Positions 1 to 9,466 are shown, counted from the first letter of the stretch. The stretch is DNA of 64,000 nt from JAGNKE01 sp965230245 (GCA_965230245.1 OZ246000.1:2356001-2420000); one strand, 5' to 3'. The notes: generated by a model not told the origin, from the sequence alone. Made by a program: numbers and translations.

Positions 1-150
1 AGCTGTTAAACAATCTTGAGAATGGACTGATTTTACTGCATTATTTTCATATTTATATTATTCTCAAAATCTGTATTGTGAGAGCCGCATAAAACGCGCC
101 GAAACCTGAGCACTTTTGATAAAATAAAAGCATACAAGTACTTTGAAACC

Positions 151-843
151 GTGGAAGCTAAACCGAAAATATCGAAACTGACTGTAAGAACGCTTTCGGC
201 CCTCGTCATGGCTCCGTGCTTTCTCTACATCATGGTATCCAAGGGCATTCTTTTTCCTGCATTCCTGCTTCTGGCTTTCATTCTTTCTGTTTACGAATGG
301 TACGGGCTATCTAAAAAAACGGACAAGTTCATGCTGTATTTTGTGATCGGTGTGAGCTATATGGCAATTTCATACGGCAGTTTTTACTCTTTGCGTGAAT
401 TTTTCTCCGTAAACGTCCTTCTTATCTTTATCGGCATGATCTGGTTCAGTGATATCGGGGCATACTTCACGGGCAAAACATTAGGCGGTCCCAAACTCAT
501 TCAGAAAATCAGCCCGAATAAAACATGGTCCGGCTTTGGTGGCGCACTGTTATTCCCGGCCTTATTTGCCGTTGTCTGGATCAGAATCTTCGGCTTCCAT
601 GAACATTTCGAGAGTTGGGGGCTGCTATTACTCCTGCCAGCTGGTTTTATGATTGGTCTGGCAATGGGAAGTGTAGGGCAGGCAGGAGATCTGATAGTAT
701 CCTTTGTCAAACGCCGCGCAAACGTTAAGGATACGGGAACTCTGATCCCCGGCCACGGCGGACTGCTCGACCGCATCGACTCTATGATGCTGGGCGCACC
801 GGTTTTCTTTTTCCTCGTAAGCATTCTGTACTATGTCTTCTAA
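151..843 (+). CDS. cdsA: Phosphatidate cytidylyltransferase (CDP-diglyceride synthase)
   Basis: Makes CDP-diacylglycerol from phosphatidic acid and CTP in the inner membrane, the branch point of phospholipid synthesis. The 230-residue product is almost entirely hydrophobic segments and ends with the family signature at about residues 173-211 (GSVGQAGDLIVSFVKRR, then KDTGTLIPGHGGLLDRIDS). It is shorter at the N-terminus than many homologues of 270-285 residues. The GTG start is taken because no ATG lies upstream in frame and the next ATG (208) would remove the N-terminal region; no strong ribosome-binding site is visible. The 3' end overlaps dxr by 11 bases, so the two are translated from one transcript. 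The usual upstream partner uppS is not visible in the first 150 bases. Confidence 0.95.
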   Translation: MEAKPKISKLTVRTLSALVMAPCFLYIMVSKGILFPAFLLLAFILSVYEWYGLSKKTDKFMLYFVIGVSYMAISYGSFYSLREFFSVNVLLIFIGMIWFSDIGAYFTGKTLGGPKLIQKISPNKTWSGFGGALLFPALFAVVWIRIFGFHEHFESWGLLLLLPAGFMIGLAMGSVGQAGDLIVSFVKRRANVKDTGTLIPGHGGLLDRIDSMMLGAPVFFFLVSILYYVF

Positions 844-2041
844 AAAAACAGTCAGTATTTATGGCGTGACAGGTTCGGTCGGCAGCAGTACTGCCGATGT
901 CATATTACAAAACGCCGAAAAATACGATGTCCAAACGGTTACCGCTGGTGTTAATGCGGAAAAACTGGCGGAAGACGCCATCAAGCTAAACGCGAAGAAG
1001 GCTGTCATTGCCAATGAAGAGTGTTTACCATATCTAAAAAAAGCCTTAGAAAACACAGATATCAAAGCCGAAGCAGGTGTAGATGCTCTTCAGAAAGCAG
1101 CATCCGAAAAAACGGACATCATGGTCGCAGCCATTGTCGGGTTTGCAGGCCTCCGCCCGGTCCTGTCCGCATTAGGTGCGGGCACAACCGTTGCGCTGGC
1201 AAATAAAGAACCGCTGGTCGCCGCAGGGGCGCTTGTCATGGAAACGGCTAAACGCTCGGGCGCACGTATTCTACCGTTAGACAGCGAACACAACGCTATT
1301 TTTCAAGTGCTCGAGGAGCATAACAGAAATAAAATTGAAAAAATTATCCTGACCGCATCGGGGGGGCCTTTCCTAAATTGGACGCCTGAACAGATGGAAA
1401 GAGCCACGCCTGAACAGGCAACAAATCATCCAAACTGGGATATGGGCGCTAAAATTTCGGTTGATAGTGCGACGATGATGAATAAAGCCCTGGAAATAAT
1501 AGAAGCACATTATCTCTTTGATTTACCGCCTGAAAAAATTGAAGTCGTCATCCATCCGCAATCCTTTATTCATTCTATGGTCGAATATAGTGACGGGTCT
1601 GTACTTTCACAAATGGGCACGAGCGATATGAGGATTCCAGTTGCTCATGTCTTGTCATGGCCGGAGCGTCAGAAATTAGAAATTCCTAAATTGAATTTCA
1701 AGAAAGCAAAAACACTTGAGTTCTTTCCACCCGATTTTGAACAATTTCCTGCGTTAAGATACGCTTATGAATGCATCAAAAAAGGGCAAAACGCCTGCAT
1801 TGCGTTCAACGCAGCTAACGAAATTGCTGTAGAATCGTATCTGCAAGGGAAAATAGGATTTAACCAAATTATAGAAACAATCGAATATATAATTGGGGAA
1901 ACTGAGTTAACAGCGAGTAAAACACAGCCAAAAACAGTTGAAGAGATTGAAAAATTAGATAAAACTGTGCGTGATTTGACGATCCGCCATATAGAAAGCC
2001 TTTCAGAGGCAACAACAAACAGACTGGTAAACTTGAAATGA
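833..2041 (+). CDS. dxr: 1-deoxy-D-xylulose 5-phosphate reductoisomerase
   Basis: Second step of the MEP isoprenoid pathway: DXP is rearranged and reduced with NADPH to 2-C-methyl-D-erythritol 4-phosphate. The 402-residue product has the N-terminal dinucleotide-binding loop (GVTGSVGSSTADVI), the LANKEPLVAAG segment, the metal and substrate motif LPLDSEHNAIFQ, the flexible loop with ASGGPF, and HPNWDMGAKISVDSATMMNK. Length is normal for the family. The ATG lies inside the 3' end of cdsA and the stop overlaps the ATG of the next gene as ATGA, so it is translationally coupled on both sides. A later MEP enzyme, ispDF, is encoded elsewhere in the window. Confidence 0.97.
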   Translation: MSSKKTVSIYGVTGSVGSSTADVILQNAEKYDVQTVTAGVNAEKLAEDAIKLNAKKAVIANEECLPYLKKALENTDIKAEAGVDALQKAASEKTDIMVAAIVGFAGLRPVLSALGAGTTVALANKEPLVAAGALVMETAKRSGARILPLDSEHNAIFQVLEEHNRNKIEKIILTASGGPFLNWTPEQMERATPEQATNHPNWDMGAKISVDSATMMNKALEIIEAHYLFDLPPEKIEVVIHPQSFIHSMVEYSDGSVLSQMGTSDMRIPVAHVLSWPERQKLEIPKLNFKKAKTLEFFPPDFEQFPALRYAYECIKKGQNACIAFNAANEIAVESYLQGKIGFNQIIETIEYIIGETELTASKTQPKTVEEIEKLDKTVRDLTIRHIESLSEATTNRLVNLK

Positions 2042-3477
2042 ACTTAAGCGAAATCATACAAGCCTTTGGAAGCAACATCTGGATTTACGGCGGCGCATTT
2101 GTACTCGTACTCAGCGTTCTGGTCTTTATCCATGAATGGGGTCATTATATTGTTGCTCGCTTATGCGGTGTGCGGGTCGAGGTGTTTTCCATTGGTTTCG
2201 GAAAAGAAATATTTGGATATAACGATAAAAAAGGCACACGCTGGAAATTTTCCCTTATTCCTTTAGGCGGCTACGTCAAGCTGTTCGGAGATGTAGATCC
2301 TGCAAGCGCGGGTCATACGGACGAAATTGAAGATGAAGAAAACGGTATTAAACGGCCGATGACCGAAGCCGAACGTAATGAAGCCTTCTTCACAAAATCA
2401 GTAGGAAAGCGCGCGGCCATTGTTTTTGCAGGCCCAGCCATCAACTATATCTTCGCATTTATAATATTCGCAATGCTGTTCACTTTTCATGGCCAACTCG
2501 TCTCTCCGCCAGTTGCAGCAGCCGTCAGCGCAGAGAGTGCAGCAGACGAATATGGATTTCTTCCACATGACCGTGTGATCTCGATTGACGGAAAACATAT
2601 GGAAAGTTTTGCTGATATCCGCAGAGAAATGCTACTGGCACTGGATATTGAGAGAACATTTAAGATTGAGCGCGACGGCGAAGAGATCGAAATAAAGGCA
2701 CGCCCCGAAAGAGTAGAAACCACGGACCGCTTCGGCTTTAAAAGTAGCATTGGCCGCCTCGGCATATATGACCCCGAACGCTCCCTCGTGCAAATCAGCA
2801 AAGTAAATAGGATTAAAGACACTGAATTCACTCTGCCTGAAGACGCAGACGAGGAAGCACAGCAAAAGCTACAAGACGAAAAAATCGCCAAACTGAACGA
2901 ATTGATGGAAAACAACGAAATATTCACCATCGATATTGATCGCGGCACAATAACAGATACGCTTTTGATCCAGCCGTCTCTGGAACACAATCAGAATATC
3001 GCAAATCCTGAAGACAAAATGTATTTCGGCTTGCTTTACCTTGCAAACACGCCCCCGCGTGAAGTGATCAAGCTTGGCCCCGTATCGGCTCTTATTAAGG
3101 CCGGAAAGGAATGTTATGTCCTGACCCGTAATATCATCGAAGCATTGGGTCAAATGATTATGGGCGTGCGAAGCGCAACCGAATTAGGAGGTATCATTAG
3201 AATTGGCGCCCTCGCCGGTGACATGGCTCAGCAGGGGTTCGTTGCACTGGTCTTCCTGACGGCATTACTGTCGATTAACCTCGGCTTTGTAAACTTGCTT
3301 CCGATACCGCTTTTGGACGGTGGGCACTTGGTGTTCTATTTCTTCGAGGCAGTCATGGGAAAACCCGTACCCGAACAAGTGCAGGAATACGCCTTCCGTT
3401 TCGGACTGGTCTTTTTGATCGGGGTCATGGCTTTTGCCAACCTGAATGATATTTTACAAATGTTGCCTGACGAGTAA
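2038..3477 (+). CDS. rseP: RseP-type site-2 zinc metalloprotease, copy 1
   Basis: Intramembrane protease of the M50B family, which in Proteobacteria cleaves anti-sigma factors and remnant signal peptides. The zinc-binding HEWGH lies at residues 32-36 in the first membrane segment and the second active-site motif (NLLPIPLLDGG) lies near residue 420. Between them are the GTRW..IPLGGYV membrane-loop region and a PDZ-like domain (about residues 165-240). An extra acidic stretch of roughly 100 residues (about 250-350) follows before the C-terminal membrane helices. At 479 residues it is a little longer than E. coli RseP. It overlaps dxr by four bases. A second complete copy follows 11 bases downstream. 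Substrate unknown; no anti-sigma gene is seen in the window. Confidence 0.93.
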   Translation: MNLSEIIQAFGSNIWIYGGAFVLVLSVLVFIHEWGHYIVARLCGVRVEVFSIGFGKEIFGYNDKKGTRWKFSLIPLGGYVKLFGDVDPASAGHTDEIEDEENGIKRPMTEAERNEAFFTKSVGKRAAIVFAGPAINYIFAFIIFAMLFTFHGQLVSPPVAAAVSAESAADEYGFLPHDRVISIDGKHMESFADIRREMLLALDIERTFKIERDGEEIEIKARPERVETTDRFGFKSSIGRLGIYDPERSLVQISKVNRIKDTEFTLPEDADEEAQQKLQDEKIAKLNELMENNEIFTIDIDRGTITDTLLIQPSLEHNQNIANPEDKMYFGLLYLANTPPREVIKLGPVSALIKAGKECYVLTRNIIEALGQMIMGVRSATELGGIIRIGALAGDMAQQGFVALVFLTALLSINLGFVNLLPIPLLDGGHLVFYFFEAVMGKPVPEQVQEYAFRFGLVFLIGVMAFANLNDILQMLPDE

Positions 3478-3488
3478 GTGCTGAAGCC

Positions 3489-4877
3489 ATGGAAGACAGC
3501 ACGATAGCACTGGCATTATATGACACAGCTATACTGATCTTCCGTTATGGTATCCTAACAGCCCTTAGTCTGGCTTTTGTAATACTGATCCACGAATTCG
3601 GCCACTACCTCGTTGCTCGCTTCTTTAACGTACGTATTGAAAAATTTTCTATCGGTTTCGGTAAGGAAATCATCGGCCGTACCGATAAAGCCGGTACACG
3701 CTGGAGCCTATCACGTATACCGATCGGCGGCTATGTATCTATTTTCGGTGATGTCGATGTTGAAAATCCTGTCATTTGGGATAAGGAAAAAGAATGCGAG
3801 CGTAGACTTAGTGAAAAGGAACTGGAAGTAGCCTTTTGCACGAAAACAGTCTGGCAAAGAATGCTTATCGTTGCTGCAGGACCATTGATAAACTTCCTGC
3901 TTTGCATTTCATTGTTAGCAGGAATCTATATGTTTCAAGGCCTTGCGATAATACCGACGACTATCAATGCTATCGCAATTGACACAGCAAGTTACGATGC
4001 CGGGTTTAAGCTGGGCGACAAAATTATAGCGATGGATGGAAAAAAACTGGATGATCTCAGGGATTTATACAAGCGAACTCGAGAAGAATTTAACATACCA
4101 ATTGATTATTTGGTTTTACGAGATGGTAAGGAAATTAAAATCACCATGGCTTCGCGTGAGGTAGATTTTTACGATCGCAAGGGCATAAAAAGAACAGGAA
4201 AAGGCCGAACAGGTATGTTGAACGGTCTAACGACTCATTTTGATGAAGTGCGCTCTGTTGATGGAATTGATACCGTTAAAGACCCGGATAAAGCTCGTGA
4301 GCTTTTGATAGAAAGAATGGATAAGGAAGTTGAAGTCGGGATACAAATTAAAGAAAAAGAAGACGACATTTTCATAACCAAATATCCATCAGAAGCAAAC
4401 AAGCATCTCAGTGATCCAAGGCACAGATACTATGACCGTATACTGCAACGTGATCCCGAAGATACATCATACAAACGGCTAAATCCTTTTGACGCATATG
4501 CAAGGGCAATAAAACAAGTCGGAAAAGTGCTCGCAGAGTCGTACAAAATTGTTAGTGTTTTTAACAAAGGTAAAACAAAAGAACCTCTCTTGGGAGGAGT
4601 TAAAAAAACAGGCGAATACGTAGGACAATCTGCAAAAGAGGGAATTCGATCATTCCTGTCCTTTATAGCAATCCTCTCATTGGTGATTGCTATTCTAAAT
4701 ATTCTGCCAATTCCGTTGCTGGACGGCGGTTATTTAGTGTTCCTAGGATATGAAGCCATAACAGGACAACCGATTTCTCCACGGATTCAACGCATCGCAT
4801 TTATCATTGGGCTGGTCTTCCTCGGGGGAATCATGATAATTGCAAACTTAGTAGATCTCATTTATACAATAATCTAG
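3489..4877 (+). CDS. RseP-type site-2 zinc metalloprotease, copy 2 (tandem paralogue)
   Basis: A second M50B metalloprotease of 462 residues directly after copy 1. Its catalytic residues look intact: HEFGH at residues 35-39 and ILPIPLLDGG near residue 412. The membrane-loop block around GTRWSLSRIPIGGYVSIFGDVD aligns closely with the matching block in copy 1 (GTRWKFSLIPLGGYVKLFGDVD), so the two arose by duplication. The PDZ-like region (about 155-225) and the following charged insertion (about 235-370) have diverged strongly, which suggests a different substrate or regulator. The neighbours, bamA and skp, hint at envelope quality control, but that is inference. The start is the first ATG after copy 1; the ribosome-binding site is weak. 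Confidence 0.9.
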   Translation: MEDSTIALALYDTAILIFRYGILTALSLAFVILIHEFGHYLVARFFNVRIEKFSIGFGKEIIGRTDKAGTRWSLSRIPIGGYVSIFGDVDVENPVIWDKEKECERRLSEKELEVAFCTKTVWQRMLIVAAGPLINFLLCISLLAGIYMFQGLAIIPTTINAIAIDTASYDAGFKLGDKIIAMDGKKLDDLRDLYKRTREEFNIPIDYLVLRDGKEIKITMASREVDFYDRKGIKRTGKGRTGMLNGLTTHFDEVRSVDGIDTVKDPDKARELLIERMDKEVEVGIQIKEKEDDIFITKYPSEANKHLSDPRHRYYDRILQRDPEDTSYKRLNPFDAYARAIKQVGKVLAESYKIVSVFNKGKTKEPLLGGVKKTGEYVGQSAKEGIRSFLSFIAILSLVIAILNILPIPLLDGGYLVFLGYEAITGQPISPRIQRIAFIIGLVFLGGIMIIANLVDLIYTII

Positions 4878-4920
4878 AACGTTCTGTTCTGTATCGGTTT
4901 CTAAGTAGCTCATCTAAGTA
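4876..4920. repeat. Small palindrome and direct repeat upstream of bamA
   Basis: The 62-base gap before bamA holds a 10-base palindrome AGAACGTTCT at 4876-4885, overlapping the stop codon of the second rseP copy. It also holds two direct copies of TCTAAGTA at 4900-4907 and 4913-4920, spaced 13 bases apart and therefore on about the same helix face. Such spacing is compatible with a regulator binding site for bamA, but no known consensus is matched. Confidence 0.35.
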
Positions 4921-4939
4921 CAATAATTCAGGAATAAAC

Positions 4940-7225
4940 ATGCTGATTACAATCAAGGACTTCAAACTGCTGTCTTCATGCGCACTTTTCATGGCGATTA
5001 TAATGATCGCAGGTCCTACATACGCTCAGAACAAAGTTAGCAAAATCACCGTAACAGGTTCTGAAAGAGTGGAGGAAGCAACAGTTGTATCCTATATGGA
5101 TCTTAAAATGGGTGACACCATTACAAACGCCTCACTCGACAGAGCAATGAAAAGCCTGTTCGCAACCGGTTTGTTTGCTGACGTCAATGTTCGAGAAATC
5201 GATCCAGGAGCCGTGAGGGTGTCGGTTAGCGAGAACCCTGTGATTAACCAGATTTCCTTCGAAGGAAATGATGAGATTGAGGACTCTGAACTGCAATCGG
5301 AGATCCAGCTTCGCCCCCGTCAGGTTTTCACCAGAACAAAAGTACAATCGGATTTACGTCGTATCTACCAGATTTACAGAAGACAGGGGCGTTTTGCCGC
5401 TGTGATCGAGCCCAAGGTTATCCAGCTTGATCAAAACCGTGTTGATTTAGTCTTTGAAATCGAAGAAGGCGAAGTGACAACCGTTGAGTCAATCCGCTTT
5501 GTTGGAAACAAACGTTATGATGATGACAAGCTGCGGAGCATTATTAGCACAAAGGAAAGTGCTTGGTACCGTTTTCTGTCATCCAGCGACCGTTATGATG
5601 AAGACAGAATGGCTTTTGATCAGGAACTTTTACGTGATTATTACCTGTCTAGAGGATATGCAGACTTTACGGTTGTATCGGCGGTAGCCGAGCTATCGCC
5701 TGACCAGAAGCATTTTTTCATCACGTTCACTGTTGATGAAGGAGAACGTTACAAAGTCTCAGGCACGAGTATAGTCTCAGAACTCAGAAATTTTGACTCT
5801 GCAGTACTTCAAGAATCAATCAGTTTCGAGGCTGGCGATTGGTACAATGCGGATGAAGTGCGTGAAACCAGCCAGAATATAACCGACCAACTTGGTGATC
5901 TACAGTATGCTTTTGTTAACGTCCGTCCTGATGTCCAGAAAGACCGCGAAAACAAGGAAGTGATGATCATCTTCAACGTCAGCGAAACACCGCGCGTCTT
6001 TGTTGAACGTATTAACGTAAACGGAAACGTCCGGACATTAGATAAGGTGGTTCGACGTGAGATGGAGGTAGTAGAAGGCGACCCGTTCAACCGCTCCAAA
6101 GTCTCTGAATCCGAAGAAAACATCAAAAATCTCAACTTCTTTGAAATTGTAAATCTGGATGTAAAACAGGGCTCCGCACCTGACAAAACAGTCATAGATG
6201 TGAATGTACAAGAAAAGTCAACTGGTGAACTTTCAATCGGAGCTGGTTTCTCGACATCTGATGGACCGTTAGCCGACTTCCGCATTCGCGAAAGAAACCT
6301 GCTTGGTAAAGGGCAAGATCTGCTATTTGCAACGACAATCGCAGGACAGCGTACGGAGTTTGACTTATCTTTCACCGAACCGTACTTCCTTGACCGCGAT
6401 ATGTCAGCAGGATTTGACCTGTTCCACGTCACAAGAGATTTGCAGGATGAAAGCTCGTATGATCAGAAAAGAACGGGAGGAGCGGTCCGCTTTGGTTATC
6501 CTCTCTCCGACAACTGGCGTCAAACCTTGCGGTACCAATATGAACGCAACGAAATTGATGACGTCGATGATGATGCATCACGCTTTATTAGTGATCAGGA
6601 GGGGATCAGAAGAACATCCGCTATTTCTCAGCGTATCGTCTATGACGACCGAGATAGCATTATTTTCCCAACCGAAGGCTTGATGTACTGGCTTGATGCG
6701 GAAGTAGCAGGTCTCGGCGGTGATGCAAAATATGTTTCCGGAAAAACAGGGGCATCTTATTATTATCCTATCGCGGATCAGTGGATTATCAACGCCCTTG
6801 GAGAAGTCGGCGCAATCGAAGGCTATGGCGACTCTGATGTAGAGATCAACGAACGTTATTTCATCGGTGGGTCGACACTTCGCGGCTTTGAGAGATCCGG
6901 TATTGGCCCGCGTGATACATCTACGAATGACGCTCTGGGCGGTAACTTCTTCTATCGTGGTAGCGTTGAAAGCTCGTTCCCGATAGGTCTGCCAAAAGAA
7001 CTTGGGGTAAAAGGACACCTCTTCACAGACTTTGGCTCCCTGTACGATATCGATGAAACAGGCGGAAATTTGGTAGATGAAAGCTCAATCAGAGCGAGTG
7101 CCGGTGTTGGTTTATCTTGGCGCTCCCCCTTTGGACCGATCCGTGTTGATCTTGCTACGCCGTACGCAAAAGAAGATTTTGATGAAGAAGAGTTTTTCAG
7201 GTTTGATTTCGGTACACGCTTCTAG
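4940..7225 (+). CDS. bamA: Outer membrane protein assembly factor BamA
   Basis: Core of the BAM complex, which inserts beta-barrel proteins into the outer membrane. The 761-residue precursor begins with a signal peptide cleaved about residue 29 (PTYA before QNK). Five POTRA repeats follow (about 30-425), and the Omp85 barrel ends in phenylalanine (FDFGTRF), the normal outer-membrane insertion signal. Length is usual for alphaproteobacterial BamA. The ATG has an AGGAAT ribosome-binding site. It is followed by the periplasmic chaperone skp and the lipid A genes, the standard arrangement. The 62-base gap upstream may hold its own promoter. Confidence 0.97.
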   Translation: MLITIKDFKLLSSCALFMAIIMIAGPTYAQNKVSKITVTGSERVEEATVVSYMDLKMGDTITNASLDRAMKSLFATGLFADVNVREIDPGAVRVSVSENPVINQISFEGNDEIEDSELQSEIQLRPRQVFTRTKVQSDLRRIYQIYRRQGRFAAVIEPKVIQLDQNRVDLVFEIEEGEVTTVESIRFVGNKRYDDDKLRSIISTKESAWYRFLSSSDRYDEDRMAFDQELLRDYYLSRGYADFTVVSAVAELSPDQKHFFITFTVDEGERYKVSGTSIVSELRNFDSAVLQESISFEAGDWYNADEVRETSQNITDQLGDLQYAFVNVRPDVQKDRENKEVMIIFNVSETPRVFVERINVNGNVRTLDKVVRREMEVVEGDPFNRSKVSESEENIKNLNFFEIVNLDVKQGSAPDKTVIDVNVQEKSTGELSIGAGFSTSDGPLADFRIRERNLLGKGQDLLFATTIAGQRTEFDLSFTEPYFLDRDMSAGFDLFHVTRDLQDESSYDQKRTGGAVRFGYPLSDNWRQTLRYQYERNEIDDVDDDASRFISDQEGIRRTSAISQRIVYDDRDSIIFPTEGLMYWLDAEVAGLGGDAKYVSGKTGASYYYPIADQWIINALGEVGAIEGYGDSDVEINERYFIGGSTLRGFERSGIGPRDTSTNDALGGNFFYRGSVESSFPIGLPKELGVKGHLFTDFGSLYDIDETGGNLVDESSIRASAGVGLSWRSPFGPIRVDLATPYAKEDFDEEEFFRFDFGTRF

Positions 7226-7262
7226 TAGCTTTGTGCTCTAATTAAATAAAGGAATCTTCCCA

Positions 7263-7811
7263 ATGCAACGTTTACGCGTACAGACTTACTTCTTAGCGGC
7301 ACTATTTTTGGCAATGACGTGTATGGCAGGTATAGCGCACGCCGAAACATCCATCGCCGTAGTTGATGTTGACAAGCTTTTATCAGAGTCTTCGGCTGCC
7401 AAATCCATTAAGTCACAAGTTAAAACGTACTCCAAAAAGTTCGAAGCCGAAATGGAGGCTTTGGAAGGCCAACTGCGAGATAGCTTCCAGAAACTAAGGG
7501 AAGACAGTCAGGGGCTAAGTCAGGAAGAACTACAAACCCGCGGCATGGAATTCGAAAAGAAACGAAACGAAGCCAAGACGTCTTTGCGCAAAAAACTAAG
7601 CGAATTGAACAAGGGGTCTTCCGAAGCCATGAGCAAACTCAGCGAAGCCATTTTTCAGGTGACTGCCAAAATCGCCGATGAAAAAGGCTACGATCTTATT
7701 ATTACCAGAAACAATGTGATTGTCGGAGCCAAAGAGCTTGATATTACCGACTTGGTGATGGAGCGTCTGAATAATACATTAAAAGATGTAAAACTCTCAG
7801 TACCTCAGTAA
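7263..7811 (+). CDS. skp: Periplasmic OmpH/Skp family chaperone
   Basis: Periplasmic chaperone that holds unfolded outer-membrane proteins for delivery to BamA. The 182-residue precursor has a signal peptide ending at about residue 27 (AGIAHA before ETS), then the short N-terminal core strand (IAVVDVDKLLSESSAAK), then a long charged helical hairpin (about 55-150) typical of Skp tentacles, with the closing strand YDLIITRNNVIV. Length is typical. The ribosome-binding site AAAGGA sits just upstream and includes one GANTC site (7252-7256). It is co-directional with bamA (37-base gap) and lpxD (19-base gap). Confidence 0.93.
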   Translation: MQRLRVQTYFLAALFLAMTCMAGIAHAETSIAVVDVDKLLSESSAAKSIKSQVKTYSKKFEAEMEALEGQLRDSFQKLREDSQGLSQEELQTRGMEFEKKRNEAKTSLRKKLSELNKGSSEAMSKLSEAIFQVTAKIADEKGYDLIITRNNVIVGAKELDITDLVMERLNNTLKDVKLSVPQ

Positions 7812-7830
7812 TCGTCAAGGCATTGAATCA

Positions 7831-8856
7831 ATGGCAGATCCTCGTTTTTTCGAAAAAAGCCAAAGCTACAGTCTTAGCGAATTGGCTAAAGCTCTAGATT
7901 GTAAGCTAAGCGATAACGCCGACCCTGATACTTTGATCGAGGATGTCGCGCCTTTGGCAACAGCAGGGCCTTCTGACATAAGTTTTCTTGACAATGTAAA
8001 GTACAAGAAAGACTTTCAGGAAACTAAGGCTGCAGCTTGCTGCGTTTTACCCAATATGGTTGATCACGCCCCCGAAGGAACAGCCTGCCTCATCACCAAA
8101 TCGCCCTATAAGACCTATGCCTTAATCGCGCAAAAATTCTATCCTTTTGAAACGCCGAAAAATCAGATATCCCCGCATGCAGTGATCCACGAAAACGCAG
8201 AAATCGGACAGGCTTGCCAGATTGATGCAGGAGCGGTTATCGAAGAAGGCGTCAAGATTGGGGATCAATGCCACATTATGGCCAACGCCGTCATACATAA
8301 AAACTGTGTGATAGGCAGCCATTGTAAGATCGGAGCATCCGCTACAATTACACATGCAATAATAGGCGACCATGTGACTATTTATACAGGTGTTCGCATC
8401 GGACAAGACGGATTCGGTTTTGCCATAGATCCTGCAGGACATGTGAAAGTACCTCAGCTCGGTCGTGTAATCATCGAAGATCACGTTGAGATTGGTGCCA
8501 ACACGACCATAGACCGTGGCGCAGGACCGGACACAATAATCGGAACAGGGACTTGGATCGACAATCTGGTGCAGATCGGGCATAACGTAAAAATTGGTCG
8601 CGGGTGTGTGATTGTCGCGCATGTCGGGATATCAGGAAGCACGGAACTTGGTGATTTTGTAGCACTAGGGGGACAGGTCGGCGTCGCAGGCCATTTGAAG
8701 GTCGGTAGCGGCGCAAGAGTGGCCGCTCAGTCTGGCGTTATGCGCGATATCCCCCCCGGAGAAGAGCAGGGCGGAACGCCAGCCTTCCCAATGAAACAAT
8801 ATATGCGTCAAATTGCAGCACTAAAGCGCTTGATTAAAACAAAAAAAGACGATTAA
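7831..8856 (+). CDS. lpxD: UDP-3-O-(3-hydroxyacyl)glucosamine N-acyltransferase
   Basis: Third committed step of lipid A synthesis: transfers a 3-hydroxyacyl chain from acyl-ACP to the 2-amino group of UDP-3-O-acyl-glucosamine in the cytoplasm. The 341-residue protein has the N-terminal uridine-binding domain (about 1-100, including DISFLDNVKYKKDF), a left-handed beta-helix of hexapeptide repeats (about 105-300) with the active-site segment around IGQDGFGFA, and a C-terminal helix. Length is normal. It lies in the standard lpxD-fabZ-lpxA block. Confidence 0.97.
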   Translation: MADPRFFEKSQSYSLSELAKALDCKLSDNADPDTLIEDVAPLATAGPSDISFLDNVKYKKDFQETKAAACCVLPNMVDHAPEGTACLITKSPYKTYALIAQKFYPFETPKNQISPHAVIHENAEIGQACQIDAGAVIEEGVKIGDQCHIMANAVIHKNCVIGSHCKIGASATITHAIIGDHVTIYTGVRIGQDGFGFAIDPAGHVKVPQLGRVIIEDHVEIGANTTIDRGAGPDTIIGTGTWIDNLVQIGHNVKIGRGCVIVAHVGISGSTELGDFVALGGQVGVAGHLKVGSGARVAAQSGVMRDIPPGEEQGGTPAFPMKQYMRQIAALKRLIKTKKDD

Positions 8857-8892
8857 CTAGCATCTCAACCAGATACCAGATAAATATTGAAA

Positions 8893-9363
8893 ATGGCGAA
8901 CGAAGAAGAAAAAAAGACAATAGACATCACCCGGATCATGGAAATGATCCCGCACAGATACCCGTTTTTACTGGTAGACAAAATTGTTGACCTTGAATCA
9001 GGTATAAAAGCCACGGGGCTAAAAAATGTAACGATGAACGAGCCCCAATTTATGGGACATTTCCCCGGCGCACCTGTTATGCCCGGCGTTCTAATTGTTG
9101 AAGCAATAGCGCAGACCGCCGGCCTTGTAGTTGTCGATTACATGGGAAAAGAAGCAGAGGGCAAACTGGTTTACTTTATGACAATTGACAGCGCACGCTT
9201 CCGCCGCCCTGTAACACCTGGTGATGTTATGTATATACATGTAGAAAAACTCCAGTCACGAGGCGCTGTATGGAAATTCCAAGGCACAGTAAAAGTTGAT
9301 GGAAAAGTCTGCGCGGAAGCCAAAATCAGTGCCATGATTTCAGATGCACCGGCACCGAAATAA
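8893..9363 (+). CDS. fabZ: (3R)-hydroxyacyl-ACP dehydratase FabZ
   Basis: Dehydrates 3-hydroxyacyl-ACP in type II fatty acid synthesis and competes with LpxA for 3-hydroxymyristoyl-ACP, which explains its place between lpxD and lpxA. The hot-dog fold signature is clear: PHRYPFLLVDKI, then GHFPGAPVMPGVLIVEA with the catalytic histidine and glutamate, then RFRRPVTPGD. The ATG at 8893 gives 156 residues, a normal length; a TTG two codons upstream is possible but less likely. Confidence 0.96.
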   Translation: MANEEEKKTIDITRIMEMIPHRYPFLLVDKIVDLESGIKATGLKNVTMNEPQFMGHFPGAPVMPGVLIVEAIAQTAGLVVVDYMGKEAEGKLVYFMTIDSARFRRPVTPGDVMYIHVEKLQSRGAVWKFQGTVKVDGKVCAEAKISAMISDAPAPK

Positions 9364-9466
9364 AAACTAAAGACTGCAACGATTGGTAACAAAGCGTGAT
9401 TTGTCTGCACTAATGCCGGACAGTAATCTGTTATTACAAATAAATCCTAAACCAAAGCTAGAGTTT

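Noticed and set aside
5809..6432. Minus-strand open frame (207 codons) opposite bamA
   Set aside because: Ser/Arg-rich translation typical of an antisense shadow; bamA is complete across it.
9383..9466. 28-codon N-terminal extension of LpxA
   Set aside because: The family begins at MSNIHPSA; the extension is unlike LpxA and the standard length follows from the ATG at 9467.
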